NCBI RefSeq assembly: GCF_030818015.1
Contig: NZ_JAUSZX010000001.1
Span: 4,650,001-4,714,000 of the forward strand
Source of the DNA: Arthrobacter globiformis
Lineage (GTDB): Bacteria > Actinomycetota > Actinomycetes > Actinomycetales > Micrococcaceae
DNA: 64,000 bases
Direction of reading: 5' to 3'
This document shows, in pieces, positions 16,140 through 25,451 of this stretch (the stretch's first letter is position 1; every line of letters begins with the position of its first letter). The position numbers were made by a program, and so were the translations under genes. Under the pieces are notes generated by a model. The model was not told the origin of the DNA. It saw only the letters and a list, made by a program, of their open reading frames with translations, and did no database searches.

Positions 16140-17072
16140 TTAGCGCAGTGCGCCTACAGCATCAACGATCAGGTCCCAGAATTTGTCTGCATGGAGTTTG
16201 ATCGGCACGGTGACGTTGTGCTTCTGCTTGAGCATGTCAAAAAGGTCTACGCTTGTAGCTCCCGCCGTAAATACGCCGCTGAGTTCGACGTCCAAGTGGC
16301 TTTCCACACTCTCTACGACCTCCGGAAGCGCCAGAAGCGCAATGGTAACCGGATCGTGAAGGGGACCTTCTGGCATGTCCTGCCACGCATCGTAGTTCGA
16401 GCAGAAGAACTTGAGGAGTTCGACGCCAAACTTCGAGGTTTCGTTGCCAATCGCATCGATCCGGTCGATGACCTCCTGGGTGATCAGGGCCTGGTGAGTG
16501 ATGTTAAGGCCGACCATCGTGAACTTCAGACCGGTCTTGAGCACGACATCGACTGCTTCGGGATCAACCCATGCATTGAACTCTGCATAGGGCGTATGGT
16601 TTCCGCGTGTTGTAGAGCCGCCCATCCAGACGATCTCCTTAATTTTTGGCAGCACCTCGGGATGGGTGCGGACAAGCAAGGCGATGTTGGTGAGCGGGCC
16701 GGTGGGAACGAGCACGACGGGCTCGTCCGATTCGTTGAGAACGTCGACGATTAGGTCGACCGCAGTGCGCGGATCCAGCGGGACCGTGGGCTCTGGCAGA
16801 ACCGGACCACCGAGCGCGTTTTCGCCGTGGATATGCTCTGCGGGCTGGAGTTCACGCACCAGCGGCTTGTCCGCGCCAGCCGCAATCGGAACTCCCTCAA
16901 TTCCGCCCACCGTAAGCGCGATCCGTGCGTTCAGTGTTGTGTATTTCAGATACCCATTCCCCCCAACGGTGGTGATTGCCTTCAGATCAATCCTCGGGTT
17001 GCCCGCAGCAAGCCAGATCGCAAAGACATCGTCGTGTCCAGGATCGCAATCGATAATGACGGGGATGGGCAT
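16140..17072 (-). CDS. Inosine-uridine-type nucleoside hydrolase
   Basis: Encodes 310 residues from ATG 17072, preceded by AAGGAGAG; a longer frame to 17162 would run through the operator. The calcium-binding signature DCDPGHDD (8-15) is intact, with LVPTGPLTNIALL, VWMGGS, NAWVDPEA and LHDPVTIA further on, the core of the IunH fold. Splits nucleosides into base and ribose in the cytoplasm. Transcribed divergently from the LacI gene at 17211, with a perfect palindrome 26 bases upstream of its start. The released ribose could feed the ribokinase at 7900-8883. Base preference is not predictable. Confidence 0.9.
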   Translation of the reverse strand: MPIPVIIDCDPGHDDVFAIWLAAGNPRIDLKAITTVGGNGYLKYTTLNARIALTVGGIEGVPIAAGADKPLVRELQPAEHIHGENALGGPVLPEPTVPLDPRTAVDLIVDVLNESDEPVVLVPTGPLTNIALLVRTHPEVLPKIKEIVWMGGSTTRGNHTPYAEFNAWVDPEAVDVVLKTGLKFTMVGLNITHQALITQEVIDRIDAIGNETSKFGVELLKFFCSNYDAWQDMPEGPLHDPVTIALLALPEVVESVESHLDVELSGVFTAGATSVDLFDMLKQKHNVTVPIKLHADKFWDLIVDAVGALR

Positions 17073-17097
17073 GTTCTCTCCTTGGTTTCCGTGGGTT

Positions 17098-17113
17098 GCG
17101 TAATCGATTACGC
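17098..17113. promoter_or_regulatory. LacI-type operator GCGTAATCGATTACGC
   Basis: A perfect 16-bp palindrome with central CG in the 138-base gap between the nucleoside hydrolase and the divergent LacI gene. Contains the same 12-base core as 13705-13716. Position is suitable for repression of both genes. Confidence 0.85.
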
Positions 17114-17210
17114 CATTAAGCTTTTGGGATGTCAAGGAATGAACGCCATTGGCGCTCCCCAAGTCTCTATTCTGCGATAATGTTTACGCAGATGAAGGAT
17201 TGGCGGAACG

Positions 17211-18206
17211 ATGGACCAGATAGTAAAGCTGCAGGATGTCGCGAATGAAGCGGGCGTCTCGATCGCAACCGCTTCACGTGCCCTAGCGGGCAAAGACCGC
17301 GTGTCACGCGAGACCACTGAGATAGTGATGACGGCGGCGAAGAAGCTTGGCTATTCTGTCGATCCCATCGCCCGCGCGATGCGAGAGGGGATAACGCGTA
17401 CGGTCGGCATGATCGTCCCAGTGATCGGCAACCCTTTCTTCGCCGAACTTGTGGACGCGGTCGAAGCCGAGCTGCAACTCTCCGGCCGAGAACTCATCAT
17501 TGCGGATTCGCACGGCGACGTCGCTCAAGAAGCGCGGCGCCTAGAAACCCTCGTCGGGCGCCGTGTTGATGGAATCCTCATCGTCTCGCAGGACCACGAT
17601 CGATCAATCCCAGCTATTCGAAAAGCCGCCCGCTCGGTTCCGGTGGTGCAAGTCGACCGGAAGGTTGGTCGACTTTCAGGTGATTTCGTCGGCGTGGACA
17701 ACTTCATCGGCATGCAACTGATTCTTGACCACATGGTGCACCGAGGTACCAAAAGCGTTGTTCTGGCCTCATCGGACAATGCAAACTCTGCAGGCCGAAG
17801 CCGACGAGTAGCCTTCGAACAAATTACACGTGAACTGCCCTTGGACGTTCAGGAGCACATCATTGGCGATTTCAGCATCGAATCGGGGCGACGGGCCGGC
17901 GAGGAGCTACTACGGCGCAAAACTTTGCCAGACGCCGTTGTGGCGGGATCTGATCTAATAGCGTTTGGGATCATGTCCACCTTGATACGCTCGGGCGTCC
18001 GCATTCCGGATGACCTGTTGGTGACAGGCTTCGATGGGACCTCCCTCTCTGGAGTTTTCGAGCCACCCCTAACGACCGTGACGCAGCCGCTCGCCGCGAT
18101 TGCGCGAGACGCCGCAGCCTTCCTGACTACACGGATTGCGGATGCGAACGAACCGACTCGGGACTCGAGAATCGCGCCAACGCTGGTAGTACGCGAGTCC
18201 GCTTAG
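17211..18206 (+). CDS. LacI-family transcriptional regulator of the nucleoside hydrolase
   Basis: Encodes 331 residues. N-terminal helix-turn-helix VKLQDVANEAGVSIATASRA (6-25), hinge YSVDPIARAMREGITR, then a PBP-1 effector domain (GMIVPVIGNPFFAELV, VDGILIVSQD, LLVTGFDGTSLSGVF). It diverges from the nucleoside hydrolase gene with a perfect operator between them. Codon usage is slightly less GC-biased than the xyl genes that follow. Probably an intracellular ribose or nucleoside sensor; the effector is an inference from its target. A weak hairpin follows the stop. Confidence 0.9.
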   Translation: MDQIVKLQDVANEAGVSIATASRALAGKDRVSRETTEIVMTAAKKLGYSVDPIARAMREGITRTVGMIVPVIGNPFFAELVDAVEAELQLSGRELIIADSHGDVAQEARRLETLVGRRVDGILIVSQDHDRSIPAIRKAARSVPVVQVDRKVGRLSGDFVGVDNFIGMQLILDHMVHRGTKSVVLASSDNANSAGRSRRVAFEQITRELPLDVQEHIIGDFSIESGRRAGEELLRRKTLPDAVVAGSDLIAFGIMSTLIRSGVRIPDDLLVTGFDGTSLSGVFEPPLTTVTQPLAAIARDAAAFLTTRIADANEPTRDSRIAPTLVVRESA

Positions 18207-18215
18207 AGTTAGATT

Positions 18216-18235
18216 GCCCTGTAACAGGGCCTCTT
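18216..18235 (+). terminator. Weak hairpin after the second LacI gene
   Basis: GCCCTG-TAA-CAGGGC directly after the stop codon, followed by CTCTTCC. Short but exact; a probable weak terminator. Confidence 0.45.
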
Positions 18236-18316
18236 CCTGATCAAGCTTTGGTGCACAGAGATACCGTTCATCATCAAGCCATAGGGAGAGGCCCCATTGG
18301 CAGTGTGCCGTGCCGC

Positions 18317-18348
18317 CAGTTTTCAAGTACACCCCAAACTGACATCAG
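18317..18348 (+). repeat. Dispersed repeat B, copy 2
   Basis: CAGTTTTCAAG followed by TACACCCCAAACTGACATC. Shares CAGTTTT, ACACCCCA and CTGACA with copy 1 (4545-4573), and GTACACCCCAA..CTGAC with copy 3 (35507-35528). Confidence 0.5.
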
Positions 18349-18359
18349 AAGCCCTGCTA

Positions 18360-18387
18360 GGTTGACGGAATCTCTCCACTATCGGCG
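18360..18387 (+). repeat. Dispersed repeat A, copy 3 (diverged)
   Basis: GGTTGACGGAATC is exact, then a diverged middle and ACTATCGGCG. Lies 12 bases after repeat B copy 2, the only place where both repeats are together. Confidence 0.4.
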
Positions 18388-18736
18388 TTTAGCCAGGATT
18401 CTCCACGGGTGGCTGTGCCGGGGCCCTGCATTGATGGCCATGTTGTTCTCTCTTCCCGGCAAATCATGATCGCCGCCATGACCCCCCGTCAGTGGAATGC
18501 GATCAAAAGCGCGGCCCGGCTGTCCGACGACCTGGAAAAACTTGGGTGCGATGCGTGCATATGGCGCCTTAGAGCTCGCCGGGGGCGTGCAGTCCGGCTC
18601 CACGCTCTAACAAAGCGTACGGTTGCGACGACGGTTTCGCGGGTTTCGCAGAGAAAGTTGCGGCAGCGGCTGTTCACGGAGAATGCGCGCCGGATTCAAG
18701 GTCAGTGGACCACGGAGAATGAGTGAGTCGTGTTGC

Positions 18737-20149
18737 TCAGGCAATGGCGGCAAGGTTGGCAGCGGCCCGGTAGCGTTTGAGTACTTCCGGCGTAGCTTCA
18801 GTGGTGATCTTCTTGGCCGCCCCGAGTGACCAGTCGGGAAATTTGCCAAGGAGTACTCCGGCGGCTTGTCGCGCTGCTCCGTCGGCGACGTATTCGCCGG
18901 GTTCGGGAATTGCGACGGGCATCCCAAAGACGCCCGCGGTGACTTGTTGCAGCGTTTCAGAGCGCGCACCGCCACCGATGAAGATGATGCGCTGCGCGGT
19001 GACCCCCATACCGGTGAGCGCGGCGAGCCCGTCGGCCAGGGAGCACGCGATCCCTTCGAAGGATGCACGGGCGAGGCTGGGTGGGTTGAAATTGGCGAGG
19101 GTGATTCCGTGGAGGGAACCGGTGGCGTCCGGGAGGTTCGGCGTCCGTTCACCCTCGAAATAGGGAACGAGCACAAGCCCTCCTGCGCCCACGGGCGCAG
19201 CCAGCGCCAGTTTAGATAGTTCCGGCAAAGTAACGGAAAGGATGCGTGCTGTTGCATCGAGGATTCTTGAGGCGTTCAGCGTGCATACCAGGGGAAGGAA
19301 GTTCCCGGTGGCGTCGGCGAAGCCAGCTACCAGGCCTGCGGGGTCTGCTGTCGGAGCGGCCGACACTGCGAACACGGTGCCGGACGTGCCTACTGAGACA
19401 ATGACGTCACCAATTCCGGCATTCACGCCGAGGGCTGCTCCTGCGTTATCCCCGGCCCCGGGGCCGATGAGCGCGCCGGAAGGCGTTTTATACTCGGACT
19501 GCAGGTGACCGAGCACCCTGGGGAGGACGGGCACGTGGCCGAGCGTCCGTTCCAGTACCTCGGGCAGGTAACTCCCGGTTGAGGGGGACCAGTAGCCTGT
19601 GCCTGATGCGTCGGAACGGTCGGTACGGAGGGCATCGAGGCCGGCAGCGCCAGAGCCTGGCCCGTAGCCGGCCAACCTCCAGCTCAGCCAGTCGTGCGGC
19701 AGGCAGACAGCTGCGGTGCGACTGGCGTTGTCCGGTTCGTTTTCAGCAAGCCAACGCAGCTTTGTCGCGGTGAGAGAGGCAACAGGAACGGTCCCGGTGT
19801 GCGTCGCCCAGTAGCTGGCCCCGTCTGGTTCTGCTTCCGTTATGAGTGCCTGAGCCGCGCTGGCCGACCGGGTGTCGTTCCATAGAAGCGCGGGCCGGAT
19901 GACGTGTCCATCGGCGTCGAGGCAGACCATGCCGTGTTGCTGTCCGGCCACCGAAACGGCTGCGACGTCATCAAGGCCGCCACTGGAAGTGATGGCTTCC
20001 TGAAGGGCGGACCACCAGACTTCAGGGTCGACCTCGGTCCCCTCCGGGTGCCGCGCTGAACCTCGGCGAACCAGGGCACCGCTGTGGGCATCGCGGATGA
20101 CCACCTTGCAGGACTGGGTGGAGCTGTCCACACCGGCTACCAAGGACAT
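18737..20149 (-). CDS. xylB: Xylulokinase
   Basis: Encodes 470 residues of the FGGY kinase family. [20 protein letters not shown] is the N-terminal phosphate-binding hairpin; substrate contacts include the [10 protein letters not shown] segment and LLWNDTRS, and the second-domain ATP motif is [13 protein letters not shown]. The C-terminal [15 protein letters not shown] matches the FGGY signature. Phosphorylates D-xylulose to xylulose 5-phosphate for the pentose phosphate pathway. It follows xylA on the minus strand after a 74-base gap containing a perfect 14-bp hairpin, which may reduce its expression relative to xylA. Confidence 0.93.
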   Translation of the reverse strand: MSLVAGVDSSTQSCKVVIRDAHSGALVRRGSARHPEGTEVDPEVWWSALQEAITSSGGLDDVAAVSVAGQQHGMVCLDADGHVIRPALLWNDTRSASAAQALITEAEPDGASYWATHTGTVPVASLTATKLRWLAENEPDNASRTAAVCLPHDWLSWRLAGYGPGSGAAGLDALRTDRSDASGTGYWSPSTGSYLPEVLERTLGHVPVLPRVLGHLQSEYKTPSGALIGPGAGDNAGAALGVNAGIGDVIVSVGTSGTVFAVSAAPTADPAGLVAGFADATGNFLPLVCTLNASRILDATARILSVTLPELSKLALAAPVGAGGLVLVPYFEGERTPNLPDATGSLHGITLANFNPPSLARASFEGIACSLADGLAALTGMGVTAQRIIFIGGGARSETLQQVTAGVFGMPVAIPEPGEYVADGAARQAAGVLLGKFPDWSLGAAKKITTEATPEVLKRYRAAANLAAIA

Positions 20150-20177
20150 TGGCTGATCTCCTCTGCTTGTGGGGTTT

Positions 20178-20208
20178 GCCGCCGGGCACGGATACCGTGC
20201 CCGGCGGC
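20178..20208 (-). terminator. Perfect 14-bp hairpin between xylA and xylB
   Basis: Arms 20178-20191 and 20195-20208 are exact complements with a 3-base loop. Very GC-rich and without a T run. As it lies inside the operon it is better viewed as an attenuator or as an mRNA 3'-end stabiliser for xylA. Confidence 0.6.
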
Positions 20209-20223
20209 GAGGGGATCCGTGGG

Positions 20224-21411
20224 CTATCGCGCACCCATCAGATGCTCCATGGCCAGCTGGTTGAGCCGGATGAAGGCGAACGAGCGCTCCGCGGCCTTTC
20301 CGGCATCAAACTCTGTGAACGCCGAGCGGTCCGCGAGCAGCTCAGCGGGGGTTTCCCCTGCTGAGAGCGTTGGCTCACCGAGTTCGAAGACGCCGGACGT
20401 TCGGAGTGCTTCCTGCACTTCGGGGTCTGCCCTGAATGCCAGGGCGCGCTCCTTCAGCATCAGGTACATGGACATGTTGGCTTTGGCTGAATCCCACACT
20501 CCGTCATATCCGTCCGTGCGTGAGGGCTTGTAGTCGAAGTGCCGCGGACCTTCGTACCGCGGTCCCTCGTTGGGGAAGCCGTTCTCGAGCAGGTCGACTG
20601 TGAAGAATGCGCTGGTGAGGTCGCCGTGGCCGAACACCAGGTCCTGGTCGTACTTGATGCCGCGCTGGCCGTTGAGGTCGATGTGGAAGAGCTTTCCAGC
20701 CCACAGCGCCTGGGCGATGCCGTGGGTGAAGTTCAGACCTGCCATCTGCTCGTGCCCAGTTTCCGGATTCAGCCCTACGATGTCGCCATGTTCGAGCTGG
20801 GCGATGAAGGCCAGGCCATGGCCGACGGTGGGAAGGAAGATGTCGCCGCGGGGTTCGTTCGGCTTGGGCTCGAGGGCGATCCTGAGACCGTATCCTTTTT
20901 CTTTGATGTAACCAGCTGCCGTGTCGACGCCTTCCTTCATCCGGTCAAGGGCAGCCGAGAGGTCCTTGGATCCGTCGTATTCGCTGCCTTCGCGGCCGCC
21001 CCACATGACGAACGTTTCGGCGCCCAATTCGGCGGCCAGGTCGATATTCGTCAAGACCTTCGCCAGCGCGTAGCGGCGGACCGAGCGATCGTTGGATGTG
21101 AATCCCCCGTCCTTGAAGACCGGGTGGCTGAACAGGTTCGTGGTGACCATGGGGACCTTGAGTCCCGTTTCGGTGAGGGCTGCTTTGAAGTTCTTCAGGA
21201 TGAGCTCGCGTTCCGCGGCGGTGGTCTCGAACGGTATGAGGTCGTTGTCATGGAAGGTGATGCCGTAGGCGCCGATCTCTGCGAGTTTGCGTACTGCTTC
21301 CAGCGGGTCAAGGGCTGCCCGGGTGGGAACGCCGAACGGGTCTCCCCCCGTCCAGCCGACGGTCCACAGGCCGAAGGTGAAACGGTCTTCGGGGGTTGGT
21401 TGTACTGCCAT
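20224..21411 (-). CDS. xylA: Xylose isomerase (class I actinobacterial type)
   Basis: Encodes 395 residues from ATG 21411 (AGAGG upstream; a GTG at 21420 overlaps that site). Converts D-xylose to D-xylulose with two divalent metals. Visible hallmarks: [16 protein letters not shown] near the start, the catalytic His segment [23 protein letters not shown], the metal/substrate motif [11 protein letters not shown] (Glu and Lys), [13 protein letters not shown], and [15 protein letters not shown] (metal-site Asp residues). Length is typical of the Streptomyces/Arthrobacter enzymes. It lies between the oxidoreductase gene and xylB on the minus strand, under probable control of the divergent ROK regulator. 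Confidence 0.96.
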   Translation of the reverse strand: MAVQPTPEDRFTFGLWTVGWTGGDPFGVPTRAALDPLEAVRKLAEIGAYGITFHDNDLIPFETTAAERELILKNFKAALTETGLKVPMVTTNLFSHPVFKDGGFTSNDRSVRRYALAKVLTNIDLAAELGAETFVMWGGREGSEYDGSKDLSAALDRMKEGVDTAAGYIKEKGYGLRIALEPKPNEPRGDIFLPTVGHGLAFIAQLEHGDIVGLNPETGHEQMAGLNFTHGIAQALWAGKLFHIDLNGQRGIKYDQDLVFGHGDLTSAFFTVDLLENGFPNEGPRYEGPRHFDYKPSRTDGYDGVWDSAKANMSMYLMLKERALAFRADPEVQEALRTSGVFELGEPTLSAGETPAELLADRSAFTEFDAGKAAERSFAFIRLNQLAMEHLMGAR

Positions 21412-21547
21412 GATTAGCACCTCTTTGGGCTAGTTGGTGTTGAGTGTTTTTCGCATGGGCGAAGAGTCGGCGACGGGTCCTGGGCCCCGGCACCGTGACG
21501 GTCTTTGGCGCCTCCGCCAGAGGCGGGCGGCCGTGGGCGGCTGCGTT

Positions 21548-22624
21548 TCAGGGCTGCTGCGGCTCGCTGTGGATGCGTTCCAGGATCTTGACGACTTCGA
21601 GGGCCTCATGCGGTTCGACCGGTACGGGCCCTGTCCCCTGCACGGCAGCAGCGACCCCCCGGTAGAAGGCCGGGTAATTTCCCCGTTCGGTGGGAACCTT
21701 TGAGGGTGCCGGATATCCGGGGGCGGAGACACCCAGCGTTCCCCATGTCTCTGCGGGCTCCGTTCCGTAACGTTCATCAGTGGGCAGGATGCCGGCGGCC
21801 AAAGCGGGTTCCTGGCCGTCCAAGCCGTAGGAAACGTACGCTCCTGCTGTGCCGAGAACACGGAACCGGGGACCGGGCTGGGCGCCGACCCTGCTCATCC
21901 ACAAGCGGGAGCGCACCCCGGATTCATGGGTTAATTCGATGTAGCTGGCATCGTCATTTCCGCCGCCTTCCCGGACGGTTCGAAGGTCTGCCCGTACGGC
22001 GGACACCGGCCCGAAAAGGACCAGGGCCTGATCGATCAGGTGGCTTCCCAGGTCATAGGCCACCCCGCCGCCCAGGGCTGCAGGCGTGACGTCCTGCCAC
22101 CTGGACTCGGTCTTTGGCGCCCAGTGTTCAAAGCTGGATTCGAACTGGTACACCTCACCCAGCTCCCCTGCGGCGAGGATCTTCTTCACGGTGAGGAAGT
22201 CGCCGTCCCAGCGGCGGTTCTGAAACACGGCCAGGGGACGTTGCACCTCTTCCGCTTTACTGATCAGTTCCTCCGCCTCAGTCACCGAAGCGGCGAAGGG
22301 CTTGTCCACGACCACTCCCACACCTTTGTCGAGGAAAGCCGATCCTTGCTCGAGGTGTGCGCCGGGAGGACTGGCCAGCACCACGAGATCAAGGTCGGCC
22401 ACATGCTTCAGGAGTTCGTTGGCATCAGCAACAATGGCGGCACGAGGGTAGTCACGGCTCGCCTGGCGTCTGCGTTCGGGGTCATTTGTTGCAATGAAAT
22501 CCAGCGAGAATTCGGGGCTAGCTTCAATGAACGGGCAATGAAAGACTTTACCTGCAAGGCCGTATCCGACGACGCCTGTGCGGATAGGACCGCCATTCGA
22601 AGGGCCGGCTGTGATGTAGGTCAT
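21548..22624 (-). CDS. Gfo/Idh/MocA family NAD(P)-dependent oxidoreductase
   Basis: Encodes 358 residues. The N-terminal Rossmann motif is VGYGLAGKVFH (about 18-29); VVVDKPFA carries the conserved EKP-like lysine (DKP here), and GGGVAYDLGSHLIDQAL contains the D-x-G-x-H-x-x-D segment that shapes the sugar site. The C-terminal half is the alpha/beta substrate domain. Such enzymes oxidise or reduce sugars or inositols; YdgJ/IolW-like branches share the GLAGKVFH start. It is first in the xyl operon and divergent from the ROK regulator. A xylose dehydrogenase or related side reaction is possible but unproven. Confidence 0.85.
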   Translation of the reverse strand: MTYITAGPSNGGPIRTGVVGYGLAGKVFHCPFIEASPEFSLDFIATNDPERRRQASRDYPRAAIVADANELLKHVADLDLVVLASPPGAHLEQGSAFLDKGVGVVVDKPFAASVTEAEELISKAEEVQRPLAVFQNRRWDGDFLTVKKILAAGELGEVYQFESSFEHWAPKTESRWQDVTPAALGGGVAYDLGSHLIDQALVLFGPVSAVRADLRTVREGGGNDDASYIELTHESGVRSRLWMSRVGAQPGPRFRVLGTAGAYVSYGLDGQEPALAAGILPTDERYGTEPAETWGTLGVSAPGYPAPSKVPTERGNYPAFYRGVAAAVQGTGPVPVEPHEALEVVKILERIHSEPQQP

Positions 22625-22765
22625 ACTGGAAGGATAGGTTGGAAAGGCAATTTGTTCAAGCTAACCACATATTAGGATTAGCGATCCCAGATGCGGAGTG
22701 GACTTTGCGGTCCGCACCGCTCACTCTTAGATGGACGGTGTCCTTCTTGAGGGGTTGGACGCACG
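22625..22765. promoter_or_regulatory. Divergent xyl promoter region with candidate operator
   Basis: Gap between the oxidoreductase and ROK genes. Contains AACCACATATTAGG at 22663-22676 inside an interrupted inverted repeat GCTAA (22660-22664) / TTAGC (22678-22682). A related AACCACTATATTGG occurs at 25366-25379 in front of the sugar importer operon. This could be the ROK regulator's binding site. Confidence 0.45.
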
Positions 22766-24037
22766 ATGAGGTTGGAGAATGCATTGCCGGTCAGTAAGGG
22801 CACTTCGCCCAGCCAGGAACCGCCGCGCGGGGCAACGAGGATGGGCAACAATCTGGACAGCGTCCGCCAGCACAACCTCTCCACGATTCTTACCCTTGTG
22901 CACCATGCAGGAAGTGTTCCGCGCGCGGAACTTACCCGCCGCACAGGCCTGAACAGATCGACCATTGCTGCCTTGGTCGGGGAGCTTATTGATCTTCAGC
23001 TCGTCTTCGAAGCCCTGCCGGAAGCCACCAGCCAGGTCGGTCGCCCGAGCTCCGTGGTCCGCACGGCCGCAAGCACTGTGGCGATTGCGGTGAACCCTGA
23101 AGTTGACGCCGTTACCGTGGGCGTGGTCGGCCTGGGGGGCACAGTGTTGAACCGCATCCGGTATGCAACAGAGAAGCCGCCCACGGTAAGGGAAGCTGTC
23201 AATATCACCTCAGCCATCATTGAAGCGATCAGCGCGGGGATGAACTCTGAGAACCGGATTGTAGGCGTTGGAGTCGCAGTGCCAGGGCTCGTCTCCCAGG
23301 AAAGCGGCCGCGTCCGGCTGGCCCCGCATCTTGGGTGGAAAGATGAACCGCTGACCGAGATGCTCACCGAGGCCACCGGTTTCCCCACATCAGCTGCGAA
23401 TGACGCGAGCCTTGGCGCCCTCGCGGAAAGGACTTTCGGGGCAGGGCGCGGGATCGACGACATGATTTACCTTAACGGCGGTGCCAGCGGTGTTGGCGGC
23501 GGAGTTATCTCAGGCGGCGTCGCCCTGGGCGGTGCCAGCGGGTACGCGGGAGAACTGGGACACATGCGGGTACGCAGCAATGGCCGGACCGATACCGCCG
23601 GCGCACACGGCACCCTTGAGTCCGAAGTGACCAGGGAAGCACTGTTGGAAGTCCTTGGCCTGGTGTCCGCAGACACTGAAGAACTTGAACGGGCCCTGTT
23701 TGCCGCCAAATCCCTGGCTGTCCGCTCAGAAGTGAACCGCCAGCTCGATTTCCTCGGCATTGCCCTGGGAAGCGCGATTAACATCCTCAACCCCCGGCTG
23801 ATCATCCTCGGCGGCTTTCTCGGGTCCCTTTACGCCACCGACCCGGACCGCCTCCACAACGCCGTCACGCACGAGGCCTTGCCAGCGGCCTGGAATGATG
23901 TGACCATTTGCCGGCCAAAGCTCGGAACGGACCTGCTCATGGTGGGTGCGGCGGAGTTGGCCTTCGCGGCGCTCCTGGCCGACCCGGCGGGAGTCCTGAA
24001 CGCGGAACCCCGGCCCCTGCTGGAGAAGTCCCTTTAG
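22766..24037 (+). CDS. ROK-family transcriptional regulator (XylR-like), zinc cysteines absent
   Basis: Encodes 423 residues; an alternative ATG at 22841 (MGNNLDSVRQHN) would remove 25 unconserved residues. The N-terminal winged helix (about 29-90) includes VPRAELTRRTGLNRSTIAAL, typical of ROK repressors. The kinase-like domain follows (VGVGVAVPGLV, NDASLGALAERTFGAG, YLNGGASGVGGGVI). At about 263-284 GELGHMRVRSNG runs into DTAGAHGTLES, where ROK proteins normally have a C-x-C-G-x-x-G-C-x-E zinc site; no Cys remains. Divergent from xylA/xylB and followed by aldose epimerase, so xylose-responsive control is likely. Confidence 0.88.
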   Translation: MRLENALPVSKGTSPSQEPPRGATRMGNNLDSVRQHNLSTILTLVHHAGSVPRAELTRRTGLNRSTIAALVGELIDLQLVFEALPEATSQVGRPSSVVRTAASTVAIAVNPEVDAVTVGVVGLGGTVLNRIRYATEKPPTVREAVNITSAIIEAISAGMNSENRIVGVGVAVPGLVSQESGRVRLAPHLGWKDEPLTEMLTEATGFPTSAANDASLGALAERTFGAGRGIDDMIYLNGGASGVGGGVISGGVALGGASGYAGELGHMRVRSNGRTDTAGAHGTLESEVTREALLEVLGLVSADTEELERALFAAKSLAVRSEVNRQLDFLGIALGSAINILNPRLIILGGFLGSLYATDPDRLHNAVTHEALPAAWNDVTICRPKLGTDLLMVGAAELAFAALLADPAGVLNAEPRPLLEKSL

Positions 24038-24056
24038 CACCTGAGAAAGGCGTGCC

Positions 24057-25067
24057 ATGGGTCCTGACGAAATCACTGTATCTAATGGCCATGGACTCGC
24101 CATGACACTCAGCAGCTTCGGAGCGCGTCTCGTTGAACTCAACCTCCCGGACAGGAACGGGCTGGTAGAGAACGTAGTCCTCGGATTTGACGGACTGGCG
24201 CCATACGAACAGCATGCGAACCTGTACCTTGGCTCCACGATCGGCCGGGTGGCCGGACGCGTCGCCGGCGGCCACTTCCTTTCCGGCGGCCTGGATTTAC
24301 AGCTTGATCCCAACGAGGGAGACAACCACCTGCACGGCGGCCGGCACCGAAGCTTCGACCGCGTGGAATGGTCTGTGGCAGCAAGTCACCCCAGCCTTGG
24401 AGCTGGCGTAATCTTCGAGTACGTCAGTCCGCACGGGGAGGAAGGCTATCCCGGTACTCTGCATGCGCGCGCTGAATACGCACTGTCGGAGGACAATGAG
24501 CTGCGGGTCGTCCTGACAGCGACCTGCGACCGGACCACTCCCGTAAATCTGACAAACCACACCTACTGGAATCTGGCGGGCGGCAACGTTCCCATCACCG
24601 GACACCAGCTGATGATCCAGGCGCACAACACGTTGGCGACCAGCGCGGATCTGATACCCACCGGCTCGCTGGTGCCGGTGCCGGGGACGGCGCTGGACTA
24701 CCGGCAGCAACGACGCATCGGCGACGCCCTCCCGGAGGGTGGCGGTGAACCTTGGCCGGGACTGGACCACACTTACCTGTTGGACGACAGCGACGGCAGT
24801 CTCAGGCGAGCCGCCATTCTCTATGACCCAGACAGCGGTCGAAGCGTTGAACTGTTCACCACGGAGCCAGCCCTTCAGGTCTACAGCGCCAACCGGCTGC
24901 CGGCGCTCCAGGGGCGGAACGGGGTGAGTTTCGCCGCGGGCCATGCATTGTGCCTCGAACCCCAAAAAGTCCCCGACTCTCCCGCGCTTCCCGGCCTTCC
25001 CTCCATCGTCGTGCCGGCAGCCCAGGAGTACCGGCACGTGATCTGTTACAAATTCCGCACCCGTTAA
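24057..25067 (+). CDS. galM: Aldose 1-epimerase (mutarotase)
   Basis: Encodes 336 residues. The family motifs occur in order: SFGARLVELNLPDRNG, LYLGSTIGRVAGRVAGG, the first active-site His in DNHLHGG, the catalytic His in VNLTNHTYWNLAG, the Asp in GLDHTYLLDD, and the catalytic Glu in ALCLEPQKVPDSP. Interconverts alpha and beta anomers of aldoses such as xylose, glucose or galactose so that the isomerase receives the right form. It lies 19 bases after the ROK regulator and is probably cotranscribed; as part of the xyl region it fits xylose use. Length is normal. Confidence 0.93.
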   Translation: MGPDEITVSNGHGLAMTLSSFGARLVELNLPDRNGLVENVVLGFDGLAPYEQHANLYLGSTIGRVAGRVAGGHFLSGGLDLQLDPNEGDNHLHGGRHRSFDRVEWSVAASHPSLGAGVIFEYVSPHGEEGYPGTLHARAEYALSEDNELRVVLTATCDRTTPVNLTNHTYWNLAGGNVPITGHQLMIQAHNTLATSADLIPTGSLVPVPGTALDYRQQRRIGDALPEGGGEPWPGLDHTYLLDDSDGSLRRAAILYDPDSGRSVELFTTEPALQVYSANRLPALQGRNGVSFAAGHALCLEPQKVPDSPALPGLPSIVVPAAQEYRHVICYKFRTR

Positions 25068-25451
25068 CTCTCGGCTGCCGGTGCCCGCCCCGACCTTCCG
25101 GCCTTGAACAGCTGCTGACAGGCAAGTTGCTGACCGTCGTTTGTCAAAACATATTGCACGAAGCAACTGCTTCTGCGGCTGAGCGCACGGCAGGAGATGC
25201 GTCAGAGCAGCGCATGTTTGACGCCGAACGCGCCACCGGCCGGCCCCGAAGGCTCCAAAAGTTCCCGTGAACCAAGGTAGTGAGCAGGCGAGCCGCCTGT
25301 CCGCGCGGTAAAAGGGTCCCCCAAAATAAGCATCCAGAAAGCGACTATTGCTTTTTGTTGTTTGAAACCACTATATTGGCACTTAGTGATTCAGGTCACT
25401 TCTGGGGATCTTCTACCACCGCCACTTTCAACGATGAGAAGGAGCGATCGC
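25068..25451. promoter_or_regulatory. Promoter region of the large sugar cluster
   Basis: 384 bases without a gene. A sigma-70-like promoter is visible: TTGCTT (25348-25353), an 18-base spacer and TATATT (25372-25377). The -10 overlaps AACCACTATATTGG (25366-25379), related to the motif in the xyl divergent region, so a repressor could block RNA polymerase here. Confidence 0.5.

Larger units (their letters stand above)
18207..18736. other. 530-base gene-free stretch with repeats A and B
   Basis: Starts with a short hairpin (18216-18221 with 18225-18230, GCCCTG) that may end the LacI transcript. Then come repeat B copy 2 (18317-18348) and repeat A copy 3 (18360-18387), only 12 bases apart. Also, 18227-18239 and about 18283-18295 form a long-range imperfect inverted repeat around AGGGCCTCTTCCT. 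No coding region is credible. The content looks like decayed mobile-element sequence. Confidence 0.4.
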
